Source: Candidatus Bilophila faecipullorum | GTDB taxonomy: Bacteria; Desulfobacterota; Desulfovibrionia; Desulfovibrionales; Desulfovibrionaceae | Reading direction: 5' to 3' | Assembly: GCA_944326695.1 (NCBI GenBank) | Contig: CALVEZ010000022.1 | Location: 1 to 60,279, forward strand | Length of the DNA: 60,279 nucleotides | Shown here: one piece after another, positions 1 to 12,700 of the stretch | Position numbering within the stretch: position 1 is the first letter of the stretch | Layout: each line of letters opens with the position of its first letter | Position numbers and translations under genes: made by a program | The notes under the pieces: model-generated | Seen by the model: the letters and a program-made list of their open reading frames with translations, nothing else | Database searches by the model: none | What the model was told of the DNA's origin: nothing

Positions 1-11
1 GTCGTGTCTGC

Positions 12-254
12 TCATGCAAAACAGCAAACCAACAGAAGGACAAAAAGTCTAGAACTTATTTGGAGACAGCTCCTAGTACGGGCGGTACGGCTGTCCAGAC
101 CATTCAAAGAACATCTGATCTCGCGTTGGCCAATCAGTGATTGCAGATGATTAGGTACAAGAATGCGGAAGTAAAGAATACCGCGATGGGTCGTCAGGTA
201 GGAACGGTACCGGGAATGAGAAGATACCCCGACGGATGGCATGATGAGCTCCAA
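12..254 (-). pseudogene. integrase N-terminal fragment of a neighbouring element
   Basis: An 80-codon frame whose residues 15-60 resemble the N-terminal domain found on some phage integrases (DUF6538 type: a YLT..RGILYFRILVP stretch, then a REIRCSLNGLDSRTAR stretch). A full integrase would be about 350-400 residues; this frame stops at 12 without core-binding or catalytic domains, so it is a remnant or frameshifted. It lies outside the left repeat, so it belongs to the flanking DNA, probably another element at the same tRNA locus. The family assignment rests on a short match and is moderate at best. Confidence 0.45.
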
Positions 255-301
255 ATGTATCCCTGAACTGTATCCGCAGGAATAAAGCTCATGCCAAAAA
301 C

Positions 302-327
302 AAAAAACCCACTGTTTCCAGTGGGTT
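302..327 (-). terminator. terminator beyond the tRNA-Ser 3' end (left copy)
   Basis: Perfect 9-bp inverted repeat AACCCACTG/CAGTGGGTT (306-314 and 319-327). Read on the minus strand it lies just after the tRNA-Ser 3' end and is followed by a T-rich run, as expected for an intrinsic terminator. Confidence 0.7.
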
Positions 328-329
328 CA

Positions 330-395
330 AAATTTATGGCGGAGAGGGGGAGATTCGAACTCCCGGTACCTTTTGAGTACACACGATTTCCAATC
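330..395 (-). repeat. left attachment repeat: 3' part of tRNA-Ser(GGA)
   Basis: 66 bp identical to 60203-60268. On the minus strand it contains the anticodon loop TTGGAAA, a variable arm, the T arm (GGTTCGAATC-like) and the acceptor end CTCTCCGCCA of a tRNA-Ser(GGA). On the 5' side only part of the anticodon stem (GCACGAT) follows; no D arm or 5' acceptor strand is present, so this copy is not an intact tRNA gene. It marks the left boundary of the prophage. Confidence 0.9.
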
Positions 396-555
396 GTGCT
401 TATTCAGAGTTGATATAATACCCTTTCTCAGCGCACGCGGATGGCTTTAAACCCATACTTAAATTAATTTCAATACGTTAAACAACATATCTTCCCATAA
501 CTTCTCCTGAAACCGGCCCTAGGGAACAGGTAAAAACAGGGGAAAATTGGCCTCA

Positions 556-589
556 TCACCAATGATTTCACCAATGAAATCACCAATGG
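556..589 (+). repeat. left arm-type integrase sites (3 x TCACCAATG)
   Basis: Three direct copies of TCACCAATG(A/G) start at 556, 568 and 580, with a 12-bp pitch. The segment 568-591 is identical over 24 bp to 60131-60154 beside the right attachment repeat. Placement on both sides of the core in the circular form, with regular spacing, fits arm-binding sites of a tyrosine integrase. The function is inferred from position. Confidence 0.65.
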
Positions 590-634
590 CATTTGGGCTC
601 TCAGCCATCGTCTAGTTTGCAGTACCCGCGTATA

Positions 635-1986
635 TCATCCACTAGAAGCAAGCAAGTCAACATCTTCACAGTGCTTATAAAGATCGCATATCTTTCCCGC
701 GGTTGTTCGAAACTGATTTCTCCTGTGGGTTTGCCAAGTACCATTCAGGCGCCGTGTAAATTTTACTCCAGGATCATGATATATGTTCCCACTGGCAATT
801 GCCTGAAGAATCAATGAAAAATCAGCGCCTTCCCCAAGTCGGACCACATGGCTGTACCGATAGAAGGTATTTCCATCTTCATTTTTCTTCTCACACGGTA
901 CATACGCCGTATGGCCATGCTTGTGTTTCCAGTGCTCCAGAAGGCCAGTTGCCGTCCAGCCCGCAGCAATCTCCCCATTCTGCTCGTCTATAAGAAAAAT
1001 ACCTGCACCTGCCGGGTCGACAATCTTGCCTCCGACTATCCCTCTCACTTCCAGAAAAAGCCTGTCATCCTCCCTGTGTTCGCCCGCACGCCGCGTTCCG
1101 GTAAAATAGAAGACGCCCTCACCCTTTGATATGGCATATCTCTCCCTGAACTGCTCCAAATCGCGTGTATAGAGACCGGTCGTCGGTTCTGGTGTCATCA
1201 GGGTAATACGCGCACTTTCATTGAGCCGTGGCCAGCGGCTGGTTGTACAGGCCTTCAACTCCCAGTCCAGAAAGTCAGGCAACGGAATCCCGTTTGGCGT
1301 AATTCCGAACAGCCCTCGAGGGTATAGCCTGCACCATTGACGGCACCATAGGGTATATATTCCCCATGTGCTCCCAGTCTGAAAGAGGCAATCCAGCCAG
1401 TCTGGCATATTTCCAGCAGCTTGTGACACAGAATATCCCGGGAGGAAGAAGCGGCTGGTTGAAGAGGAATTTCTACAAAAACAGGAGAAAGGCGGTGTAC
1501 CTCTCCTGTTTCTAGCCACTGCATCGCTTCATTGGCAATGGCACTGCCAGCATCTTCCAGCCATCCGAAAATGCGTCCGCTCTCTGTGATGCCAAGAAAC
1601 AGAATCCGTCCGGCCGTCCGACTGCTCATCAGTGCGCCGGGACTGGCAGCACACCCTTTCAGGAAGCCCGACATGCGTACTTCAGGATACTGCGGATACA
1701 GAATCAGCTGGGCATATGGTGCTCTGACAGATTCCCCATCATCGTTCAGCCACCAGAAATCAAGCGCTGACTTGATTATCTGCCGAGGCGATGCACCATG
1801 CTTTCGGCTGAGTCCCGGTTCGGCATGAAGCTCTCCCCCCGGGATCATTTTCAACGAATCATATCCGCTACCAAGGTAAATCTGTTGCTTGCTGTTGTCG
1901 TTCGTGGACAGGACCTTGAACAGCAATCGAACAACTCCCAGACGAATCATCTCCTGCCGCAAACCTTCAAGAGATGCAAAGGGCAT
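635..1986 (-). pseudogene. MvaI/BcnI-type restriction endonuclease, frameshifted
   Basis: Two overlapping minus-strand frames form one gene. The first starts at 1986 and runs through an N-terminal region of about 220 residues to GYTLEG. The second continues as LFGITPNGIPLPDFLDWELK, followed by ITLMTPEPTTGLYTRD, which is the signature of the MvaI/BcnI type II restriction endonuclease family. The join is at about 1316, where one base seems to be missing after the GAG of TLE. MvaI itself is about 250 residues, so this protein (about 450 if repaired) has a large extra N-terminal domain. It is divergent from the methyltransferase gene. Either the nuclease is dead and the methylase acts alone, or the shift is an assembly error. 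Confidence 0.8.
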
Positions 1987-2074
1987 ATAAAACTCCTTTT
2001 TTTCACGTGAACAATCTTGCCTGTTTTGGGAACCCGTGATACAGATGAAACAGTTTCTGGGGAGAAAATTACCG

Positions 2075-3262
2075 ATGAAAAATGGGTACTATACCACTTC
2101 CGAAGCCGCCGCACTACTGGGCATCAGCAAGGCAACGCTTCTCCGTCGAATTGATTCGGGAGATATCAGGCCTGATCGAACCGACAGAGTGACTGGCTAT
2201 CATTATTTCACTCAACGAACAATCAACACACACCTGTACTACAGATACCGGCACTCGTGTCACACAATCATGGAAACTTGCAAGGAATTACCAGTGTTCA
2301 CATTCATTGATCTTTTTGCAGGCATCGGAGGAATCCGGCTTGGATTTGAAGCTGCCGGAGGGACCTGCCTGTTTTCTTCTGAAATCGACAAATATGCCAT
2401 AAAAACCTACAGGCATATGTTTCGAGATCGTCAGGAACATGAACCGGCTGGTGATATTACGAAGATTGATGAACTGGAAATTCCCTTTCATGATATTCTC
2501 TGTGCCGGGTTCCCCTGTCAACCTTTTTCCATAGCAGGGGTCAGCAAATACGGTTCCCTGGGCTGGCAACATGGGTTTCAGCATCCTACCAAGGGAACGC
2601 TTTTCTTTGATATTGCACGAATACTTGCTCATCATAGACCAAAGGCCTTTTTCCTTGAAAACGTCAAAAACCTCAAATCACATGACAAGGGAAAAACATG
2701 GAAGATCATTGAAGCGACTCTCAGAGAGCTGGGGTATGATGTGTACTCACGAATTTTTGACGCGCAACTGGCAGTACCACAACACAGGGAGCGCATATTT
2801 ATTGTCGGCTTCCGGAGCGATCTGAACGTTCCTTTCGATTTTCCCGAAATTCCACCCCGTCATCCGAAACTGCGCGACATTCTGGAAACACAACCTGTTG
2901 ATCCCAAGTATACTCTTACAGATCATCTTTGGAAATATCTTCAGGATTATGCAGCCAAACACAAAGCCAAAGGCAATGGATTCGGCTTTGGCCTGGCGGA
3001 CCTTGACGGGGTTACCAGAACACTCTCGGCCCGCTATCACAAAGACGGCTCCGAAATTCTCATTCCTCAGCCGGGCAGAAATCCCCGAAGACTGACCCCG
3101 GCCGAGTGTGCCCGCCTGCAGGGATTCCCTGAACCATGGTGGAAACCCGTCGTGAGTGATACACAGGCCTATCGTCAATTTGGAAATGCCGTTGCTGTTC
3201 CTCTGATTGAATCTGTTGCAAAACACATGATCCAGTGCATGGCGGCACGAAAGCAGGCTTGA
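2075..3262 (+). CDS. DNA cytosine-5 methyltransferase with N-terminal HTH
   Basis: Methylates cytosine at carbon 5 in its target site and protects the prophage and host DNA from the paired nuclease. Motif I is [16 protein letters not shown], the catalytic cysteine sits in [11 protein letters not shown], motif VI is LENVKNL, and the C-terminal motifs include [19 protein letters not shown] and [10 protein letters not shown]. The first 50 residues are a MerR/excisionase-like helix-turn-helix ([20 protein letters not shown]), which may let the enzyme regulate its own divergent operon. A start at 2075 has GGGGAG ten bases upstream; an in-frame GTG at 2036 is the alternative. vsr follows 16 bases later. 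The Dcm-like sequence and Vsr suggest a CCNGG-type target, not proven. Confidence 0.93.
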   Translation: MKNGYYTTSEAAALLGISKATLLRRIDSGDIRPDRTDRVTGYHYFTQRTINTHLYYRYRHSCHTIMETCKELPVFTFIDLFAGIGGIRLGFEAAGGTCLFSSEIDKYAIKTYRHMFRDRQEHEPAGDITKIDELEIPFHDILCAGFPCQPFSIAGVSKYGSLGWQHGFQHPTKGTLFFDIARILAHHRPKAFFLENVKNLKSHDKGKTWKIIEATLRELGYDVYSRIFDAQLAVPQHRERIFIVGFRSDLNVPFDFPEIPPRHPKLRDILETQPVDPKYTLTDHLWKYLQDYAAKHKAKGNGFGFGLADLDGVTRTLSARYHKDGSEILIPQPGRNPRRLTPAECARLQGFPEPWWKPVVSDTQAYRQFGNAVAVPLIESVAKHMIQCMAARKQA

Positions 3263-3278
3263 ACAAAAGGCCATCATA

Positions 3279-3707
3279 ATGACAGATATCGTATCTACCG
3301 AAACAAGACACCGCATGATGGCAGGTATTCGTTCAAAAAATACAAAACCGGAAATACTAGTACGGCAATGGCTCCATCGCCATGGATATAGATTTCGACT
3401 TCATAGAAAAGATATTCCGGGAACGCCCGACGTTGTTCTCCCTCGCCACCAGACACTGATTTTTGTTCACGGATGTTTCTGGCACCATCATGAGGGCTGT
3501 CGCTATGCTTATACCCCCGCGACCCGGACTGAGTGGTGGATAGCAAAGTTTGAAAAAAATCGCATACGGGACATCAACGTCATGGAACAGCTCAGAACCT
3601 CGGGTTGGCATGTGTTGGTCATCTGGGAATGCGAGATAAAAAATGGTAGTTTTACCAGTATACTGGAAAATTTTTTCCGCCAAATTGAAATGGGGAACAT
3701 TGCCTGA
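3279..3707 (+). CDS. vsr: very short patch repair endonuclease
   Basis: 142 residues, the usual Vsr length. It nicks beside T in T:G mismatches that arise when 5-methylcytosine is deaminated, so it limits mutation at sites methylated by the upstream enzyme. Family motifs are clear: MMAGIRSKNTKPEILVRQWL, then HRKDIPGTPDVVL with the catalytic aspartate, then FVHGCFWHHHEGC with metal-binding His and Cys, and GWHVLVIWECE near the end. It is 16 bp behind the methyltransferase gene and surely co-transcribed. It converges on the giant minus-strand gene, which ends at 3752. Confidence 0.93.
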   Translation: MTDIVSTETRHRMMAGIRSKNTKPEILVRQWLHRHGYRFRLHRKDIPGTPDVVLPRHQTLIFVHGCFWHHHEGCRYAYTPATRTEWWIAKFEKNRIRDINVMEQLRTSGWHVLVIWECEIKNGSFTSILENFFRQIEMGNIA

Positions 3708-3751
3708 AAAGTCATGGCCGGGAACCAAGAGAATGTCCCCGGCCTTCAACA

Positions 3752-6700
3752 TTACCCCCACACGCTCTGGAACGCCTCGCCCTTCTGCCGGGCCTTCGGC
3801 GTCATGCGTGCCTGCCTCCTGCGCTGCGTCACCCGCTTCTGGACATCCTTCATCAGGATACGCATGTACGGCTTCCCTTCTTCCTCCATCTTCGCGTTCC
3901 AGTCCTTCAGTACCTTCCGGGCCCGCACCATTTCCGCGCTGTCTCCGGCGTCCAGCGCCTTGACCATGATGGTGGCCACCTCATCCGCCTTGTCAGCCCG
4001 CACCCCGTCGGAATGTCTCGATGCGGCGTAGGCGTCGTAGCTTCTGGTTGCGGAAACCGGCTGGAAGCCGAGCAGCTTGCCCAAGGCCTCGCCGGATGAC
4101 AGCCTGCGCGCCCCTCGCTCTCCCGGATCGTTGATGTCCCGCCCCTTCAGGGTTTTCTGCCCTTCCGTGGCAAGACGCCATGCCTTCATGCCGTTGCTGA
4201 CGGCAGTGGGCACAACTTCCTCCACGGCTCGCCAATAATTGTCCGCACGCATGGACTCCATGACTTTGGAAGGCCGCTCCACGAACATGTCCCACGGGAT
4301 ACCGATGATGTCCCCTATTCCTTCCGTCAGCACTTCCTTGGGAGTGCTCCCCTTCTGCATACCCCCGGTCAGGGCAAGCTCCATCTTCAACGAGCCGCCC
4401 AGATTGACGCCCGCCCCGGCGGGAAGGCCGTAGCACACGATGTCCCGCAACGTTGTGTTCGGAGGAAGCTGCTTGCGGATAGCCTCCGTCCAGTCGTCGT
4501 CATCTCCCGTAGCGGCTTGGAACAAGGCCATGAGCGTCGCGTAGAACGGCAGGGAAACGAGGCCGCCCAGCGCGGTGGTGGCCCCCAACCCCTTGGCAAC
4601 CATGATCGCCCCTTCCCTGCCCTGCGTCCTGAGCGCCCACGACCACAAGCCAAGCAGGTTGGCGGTGAAGGTCTTGAACGTGAACGCCGCGCCGAGCCCG
4701 CGCCCGGCCGTGGAGGAACGGAGCAGTTCCGGGGCATTCGTCTTGCCGTAGACAAAATGGGAATCGCGCACAATCTCCTCGGCAAAGGCCCTGGCCTGTT
4801 CATAGGTGGCCTTTTCTCCCTTCACGCCGTACCGTTCCCGGGCGGCCGCCTTCAGCTTCCCGTCACGGGCCGCCCGGAAAGCCGCAAGCGCGAGGGAACC
4901 GCGGTTGAAGCGTTCCGCCACGCTCATGGGATAGCCCATGACCTTCATGAATTTGTTCCAGACGCGGCTTGCCGGACCGCCCGTCACCTGCCCGCGCACC
5001 TCTTCCATGTAGGCGTCGGTGATCAGTGCGTCGCCGTACAGGTCCTGAATGAGCCGGGCCTCCTCTTCCGAGAGCCCCTTGCCCTTGTCGGCGGTAAACC
5101 GTCTGGCGTACTGGTTGACGATCTGCTTCTGGGCGCCGTCGGTGTAGGCGCGCGCCCCGCCCTCCACGTCCATTTGCAGACGCGGCACGCCGACGATGAC
5201 GTTCTGGGTGAGGTTCAGCACGGCGGTCTTGATGTTCCCGCCGAGATACCACGCGAAGGCCGCCGATTTGATAGTACCCACGGTACGGTCCACGCGGTCG
5301 CTGTTTTGCAGCATGTCCTTGACGTATTGCGAGGTGTAGCTCCATTCCTGCGGATGAGCCTTTGCGTTGATCCTGCCGAGTGCTTCGGCAAAATCTCTGG
5401 ATGCTTCCATCTTGGTCAGCCAGCCGGTAAGCCCGCTCTTGTAGTCGTAGAGCACCCGGAAGAGGTCGTCCTTCTCGAAGCCGGGTATGTTCTTCCGTCC
5501 GATGGCATGAGAGCCCCATCCCGCAGACTTCATCACGTCAGCCACGGACTCGTGCAGCACCTCGGCTATCCGCTCCGCCTGCTCCTTGTCCGAAACTTTG
5601 GACAAAGCCGCCTTGATCACCTGCTCCATCGCCTCAGGGTCAAGGACACGCCCGAAAGCCTCGTCGGGAAGCTTCGTGTTTTCGTCGAGGTCAAAGACAG
5701 TGTCGGGATATTCCTTCTTCAGCGCCTCAAGCCGGTTCTCAAAGTACCGCCGGGCATACCGCTTGTGCAGCGCGTCGAAGTGTTCACGGTAGACGACCTC
5801 GCCCTTCTTGTCCTTCCCCTGAATGAAGTAGTCCCCATATCGATGGTGTGGGAAGTAGTTGTGGATGTGCCCAATCTGGGTACGGAACTCCTGAATGGCC
5901 ACGTCTCCCATCTCGCTCATCCGGGCAAGACGGTTGTGGGCGCGCATGAGGTCGTTGTCGAGGCTCACCCGGATTTCGCGCATGGCCTTTTTCACGGCGT
6001 CGGACCCGGGCTGTCTGGAAAGCCATTTGTCGTAGCCCTCATACCATTCTGGATTGGCCTTGATGGTGGTGCGCCCGCTCTCCAGCTCTTCGTCAGTCAG
6101 AAACTTGTCGACGCCTTCCAACTCGGCAATCTGCTTGCCGTCATTATCCCAGACCAGCTTTTTCAGCTCGTCCATGTCCTTGCCGGACAGCTTGTTCTCT
6201 CCGAACAAAGAAGGGATTTCCTGAAGGCTCCGGGCGCGTTCCGCCGCCCGTTCATCCTGACGCTTGAGCTGACGGTCATACACGGCTTTGAAGCCGGGGA
6301 ACCGCTTCGCCATCCAGTGCGGCAACATGAAAATCCGCTGCATGAGCGTCACGTCACCGGACTTTCCAAAGATGCTTCCAATCCACGGATCGTTCTTGGC
6401 GAGATTCAAGGCATCCTTGGCGCTCATGCCGGTGATGTCTCGTACATCTTTGATGTCCCGCAGGGAGGCCAGCGGCTTGCCTTCCTCCCTTCCCTGCTGT
6501 ATATTTTCCTTACTGCTTTGCCCCCGTTGGCCTTGTAGGTTTCCCGTCTGGTCTTTGGAAGGGATTCCGGGAGTAAAAGGATTAGAGGGGGTCTGCTCAC
6601 CAGATGTAGACGAAGAGGGGGGTGCACTCTTCCAAAGCTGCTTACGCGTAGCCGCCGTAGGATAATTCATATCCACGGGGTACGCGTTTTTTACTATGTA

Positions 6701-9700
6701 GTGGCTACCATCTTTCTCCAGCTCGATGAACCCTGCCGGTCTTGACGTCTTCCCATTGTTTTTCAGGATAAGAAGACTCCTTTTTTCACCTTCCCATATT
6801 TCATTGTAGCCATTCACCAAATCCCATACGAATTCCTGCACGCTGCCATATCCTGCGGCCCGAATTTCATTGCCGTGGTTGGCTTCAATATGCGTCAGGC
6901 CGTATCCCCCCGATAAGGAGTGGATTCCACGCGGAAGCCGAATCGGGGCCGCCCGCAACAAACGCATGTCCTTCAGGCGAGTCGCCGGGAACTGCGCGAA
7001 ATCTACGCTTCCATCCGGCAAGGTGACGAAGTCCGTCTTCTTCCCCATATCCGGCGAGAAACGGGCATTATTGGGGTCATTGCGCTTGGATGCCAACGGC
7101 TCCACACCCTGTGAAGGCGCAATCGGCTTGACGACATCATCTTCGGTGAGTATTCTGTTTTCACGAAGTCTCGCTGGGAGTTTGCGCACTCTGGGCAATT
7201 GTAGCCTGTTTGTCCGCGCCCATGCGAGACTTTTCTTTTTGTCCTGATAAAGGAGCCGCCCCTCTTCCATCTGCCGCGCATACCACGCCTCGTTGCTTCG
7301 CTTGTAGGCGCTGGCAATGTCGTTGACCCTGACGCGCTGTTTTTCAGTATCCAGATGAACGGCCGCCATAACCGAACGGCCCTCATGCTTGAGTTCCGTG
7401 AGAACGACGAAGGAATCCGCCTGCGACGCCGACTCGAAGACCATAATCGGCTCGGCCAGCGCACCGGGAAGCTGCTTCACCAGTTCCTTGGGAAGCCCGT
7501 GGTCCACCTTGTCGGAAAGCACCTTGCCCAGATTGTCCGCAGTCATGGTCATCGGCAAATCCGGCGCGCCCAGCTTTTGCAGCACATCAGGGGTATGGCA
7601 AACCGTCATGAGTCGCGGTTGCCTTCCTCCTATACCCTGATGAGGGCGGAAGGCGTCCACCTGCCGCCCCCACTCGGCCGTATCCTGCTGAAGCTGTTCC
7701 CATACCTTGCGGGAAGCCTCCATATCCGAACCCGACTTGTCCACCGACGCCATAGCCGGAACCATGCCGCCCTCGCCGCTGCCTTCCGGCCTGCCTTCAA
7801 AGACATACCGATCCAGAGCGGACAACAACCTGTCCACGTTCTCGTATTTCATGGAGCCGGTGCGCCCGGTCACGGCATCTACCAGCGCGTGCCACGCCCG
7901 CAGCACGGCATCGACGACGCGCCGCCAGTACGTTTTGTCCTGCCCGGAGAGCTTGTCCGCCGCCCGCTTCTCGGCGAGGCTGGCGAGGTATTCCTCCATG
8001 ACCAGCGCCCGGCCCTCCGTATCCGAACGCGGGTCCACGCCGTAGCGCCGGGCAATGGCCGCAATGCCCGCGTTGCCCATGCCCCCCATGCCCTGCCACA
8101 GCCGATTGAGCAGTCGGCGCGTTCCTGCCACGCCGAAGAGTCCGCGCAAACCGTGATGCACCATGTTCTCGTGCATCCACACTTCCGCCGCGCGCTCCGG
8201 GTTCCGCAGGTTATCCGCTACCAGATAGACCGTACCCGTCTCGGTATCGTAAACCCCCTCCACCTGCGAGGCCATGTGGCCGTAGGCATCGCGGACCGCC
8301 CTGGGCAGTTCCTCGAACGACTGGACCACCCGTGTCTCGGCGGCGTTGGCCGCCCGTTTCCCCAGCGCATCCGCCACGGACTGCACGGCGGCCTTGCGCA
8401 CGCGGCGCCGAGAGGCCGGGGCCTCGTTGAGGAATTCGCCGGGCTTGACGGAGGAAAGCACGCCGTTCTCAAGGCGTGAGGGCTTGACGGCGTCCCGGAG
8501 CACGCCTAAACTGATTTTACGGATAGCTTCGATTGCTGTATGGACTTCGAATCCATAGTGTTCAGTGATAGAGGCTACTTCCTCAGCCTCGGTTGCCTGC
8601 GTGAATCCCACCTTGTTGTGGGCTGGTTCACGGTACAGGATCGGGGTTGTTTTCTCAGCTCCGGTTGCCTGCGTGGGCACCCCATTATTGGGGACCACCC
8701 CACGGTACAGAACCGGAGCTATTTCTATTTCCCGCAAAGCGTGATCTTTGTAGCGTAAGTCTTCAATAGCTCCTTCTTTCAACGTCTCCTTTCTATAGTG
8801 AATTTCCACACCAGAAGGGACATCAAATTTCATTTTTACGGCGTACAGCGCATCCCCAATCCGCAGAGCCGAGTAATAGACTTCCTGCCCCCCCAGGTTG
8901 GGATGCCGCGCATCCTTCGCCTCGAAAGAATCGAACTCCGCTCGTCTGACCAATTCGTTCAATCCGGCGTACGCCTGGTTATGCGCCTCTTCCCGCACGC
9001 GCTTGATGGACGCTTCCAGATTGCCGTTGCCGAACCTGACCTTCTTTCCGGTGGAAAGAATCGTTTCTTCCCGCTTGTCAGCAAAGTAATCCTTGAGCCA
9101 CTTTGCCAAATCACGGGCCTTCTTGAACTCGGGCACAATCCCCGGATCGACTTCCACCACCGTAACGGGCGTCGAATCGGATGGCCGGGCGGTGTCCTCC
9201 TTCAATGAGGCAAGAAGTTTCGCCGTATCGGGCTTCTCGATGATGACCATGCGCGTATTGACGCCCGTGGTCACCGGCAGTGCCGGATCGTTGAACGAGC
9301 CTTCGGCCAGCTTCTCCGAAGTCCCTCCCACCTCTTCCAGCCAGTCACGGAATTCGGCGGCCTTCCTGTCCTTTCCGAAGAAGGACCCCTCACTGACGAT
9401 GGCAACCAGCCGCCCACCGGGATTCAGCATGTCATAGGCCCGGCGTACATGTTCGTTATCCTGACGTTTGGAGAAAGGCGGATTCATCAGGATGCGGTCA
9501 TAGCCCCCATCCGCCGGGACAAGCTCCATGAAATCCTTTCCGACGACCTCGTAACCCTTGGCTTCAAGCAGTTCGCGCTTTTGCGGCTCCAGCTCGGCCA
9601 CCACGGGCTCAACGCCCTTCTCCCGGATACGGTCAGCGATATGTCCCATCCCGGCCGAAGGTTCCAGAACGGCCATGCCCGGCCTGATGTCCGCAGCCGC

Positions 9701-12700
9701 CAGCATTGCTTCCGTCACCGCCGCAGGCGTCGGGAAAAAGTCCAGCCATCCGCGAGTCTTTGCAGCGTCACGCATGACAGTGCGTTCAAGCTCCCGCACC
9801 TTGTCCTGTCCAGCCTCTTCCTGAAGACCAACGAATTCCCGCAGAGCCATCCGGTATTCGGCGGGCGTCTCAATCCCCATCCGGGCAAGGGCCTTCCTCT
9901 TCTCCCGAATGCCGGAAAGCTGCCACGGAATGTCGTGGGAAGCGCTTCCCAGCTTGTCGAACAGTTCATCGACCAGTTCGGGACGCAGGGAGAGCATCCT
10001 GTCATCGTCGCCCTTCCACACGCCGCGTTCCTGAGCCGCCGACGGGGAGAGAATGATGCGGTTCTCCCCGCGCTTCACGGGCAGCACCACGGCCCTGCCG
10101 CGATAGCCGCTGCGGGCAATGGCCTTTTCCGCATCTTCGCGGGATTTGAATACGGCGGGCTTGCCGTCCTGTGTCGCATAGGTGGAAACCTCCTCCAGAT
10201 GCGAACGGGCAAACTCCAGATAGCTTTCGGTCACATCGTCGGCCACGGAAAGAATCTTTTTGCCGAGGTTCCTGGTGCCGTCCTTCTCCATGAGTTTGCG
10301 CCCAAGCTCGGCCCAACCGGAACGATAAAGCCTGTAGTGCGGGAACGCTGCAAACTCCACGGTGTGGGCCGTCGCCGGTTCTCCGCTGTGCTTCTCGCGC
10401 TGATCCCATTCGGGATATTTCGTCTTGTCCTCTTCCCCTTTCGCCATTCGCAGATCGTCACGAAGCAGCTCGACCTGCTTTTTCTCCCGCACCCGGTCGA
10501 GAAACGTTGCGCTTCCGTCCTTGATGGCCCGGGCGATGTTCCTCATGGTCTTCGCCAATGCTTTATTGGCATAGGCCGCAGCGTCGGCGGTCGCCGCCTG
10601 CTGAACGCGCTTCGCCGTGTTCACCTTGCGCGCCGCGTTCAGACTGGCATCAGCGTCCTCATCCAGCCTGTCAGCCATTTCATTGAGACGCTGTACGGCG
10701 GTCTGAGAACGGTCATCCTCAAAGGCGTCACGCCGCGCCTTCGCCGCTTCCTGAGCCTCGGCCTTGTCCCCCTGCGCCAGCTTCAAGAAGGCTTCCGCCT
10801 GCTGACGTTCGGTGAACTGGAAGCCCGGCACGGCCCCGTTGCCACGGAACTTGGAATAATACCCACCAAGCCGCTTGGCACTGGACAACAGCACAAGGTA
10901 ATCCTCCCGGCTTACCCTGTCTTCAAGGCGAACTACGAACAGATCATGCCCTTTCTGCGTGTGCCTGGTGGCAATGATTTCCCCGTCCGTGGTCTGGGAA
11001 GCAGAGGAGAGGGCAGGCTCCGCCTTCGTCTTCCGGCTGCTTCTGCTTGCTTCCGCCGCAAGACGGTCAAACCGTTCCCGCTGCTCGAACGAAAGCAGCT
11101 CGCGGGCCTCGGCAGCCGTCTTGCCTTCCATATGGAAACGCATGAAAGACCGGAAATCATCCAGCGTTTTCGGGTTCTCGACGGCTTCTCTCTCGGCCTT
11201 GCGGCGGCTGGCATACTCTTCACGTTGTTCAGCCATGCTCTTGGCAAAATCCACCAGCGTCTGCTCGCTCTGGGCATCCACAATCCTGCGGATGCTGGCT
11301 TCGGTGGCCTTCCGATACGCTTCTGCATCCATGCCCATCATCCCGCTGACGGAATAGGACTGCCCAAGCGTGAAGTCCGACAGCATGTCCCGATACAGGG
11401 CATCAACAATATCGGCCTTCCTGTCCCCCTTATGACGCCACGCAAACATGGAGCCGCCACGTTCCAGCAGTTCCTTGACGGTCATGCCGGACAATTCGGC
11501 GCGAACGGCCTCCTCATTCTCCAGCAAGTCGGAAAAGCCGCGGCGGTATTCCTCAAGAGTGGCCTTTCCGGTCAGAAGGGATTTGTAGAGATTCCGGTGA
11601 CGGTCAATCCTGGACTCAGGAGATTCCGAATTGACTGACTGCTTTTGAGTAACTATAGTAGAAGAAGCACCGCCGGAATTTTCGGCGGGCATACTGGCTC
11701 CACCGGAGTGCGACGAAGGAATGCGCTGTTCGTCGCCTAACGTAGCAGTTACAGGTCTATCGTCCGACTGCCGCTCCGCTGGAGTCTTTTTGTATTCATA
11801 GCCTGTCAACAGCCACATACGTTCCTTGCCAAGGTACGAAAGGCTTACAACGGCTTCCGCATTGCCATCGTTTGCTACGACATACACTCTTCCGGGGAAA
11901 CCTTCCCTTTGTTCAGTCTTCCCCTCAGAAATGATGGTTGGCAATTTTCGGACAAAGGCGACTCCATCGTCACCGCTCTGATCCCTGCGCTCAATGATGT
12001 GGGCCAGTCCAAATCCTCCCTTGCCCATCTTGCCCCACGGCAAATCAATATCCCCCAGCCCTTCCTTGTGGAACGCGGCGGGAACATGGCCTTCCTTCGT
12101 CTTGATCAGGTGTTCGATGGCCTCTTTCGGCTTCCCGCTGAATGCGGGGAAAGCCGTTCCGAATACATCCCCACCGGCCTTTTTCGGTGGTTGCTCCTCC
12201 GCTTTCTCCTTCGCCTGCGGCTTTCCTCCCTCCCGCTTTTCCGGCTTGATCGGGACGACCTCTTCTTCCATCCCGAAGGCATCGCGGAAGGCCCTGTCCT
12301 GCGGTTTCGCTACGCCGGGAATATTACCCGCTTCCGGGGATAATCGGGCATTTTTGAGGTAACTCTCGAACGCCTTGACGTACTCGCCCTTCTTCGCGTC
12401 CAGCGCCATGCGGAACAGGGCTATGGCCTGCTTCGAGAAATCCTGTATGGGAGCCCGGCCCGTGCGCATGTCCAGTTGCTTCAGATAAACTTCCGCGTCC
12501 TTGATGCCGCTGGACCTGAAGCCGACCAGCAGGTCCACGGAATCCCTGACGTGCCCGGTGATGTTCCACGGCTTGCCGATGCCTTCGGCCACCAGAATGT
12601 GGGGGATGACGGCATCGAGCTTGCCGACGACATCGGCAGGGAGTTTCGCCAGCGTTTCGTAGCTCCGCACCACTCGCCCGCGCAGCGCCTCCTCCACGAC

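Noticed and set aside
330..430. Intact tRNA-Ser gene at the left repeat
   Set aside because: The anticodon stem can pair, but no D arm or 5' acceptor strand follows; only the 3' part is present.
4517..6538. Long plus-strand frame of 673 codons
   Set aside because: Shadow of the giant minus-strand gene; no RBS and no recognisable motif.
9449..11638. Long plus-strand frame of 729 codons
   Set aside because: Also antisense to the giant gene; composition is a reflection of its codon use.
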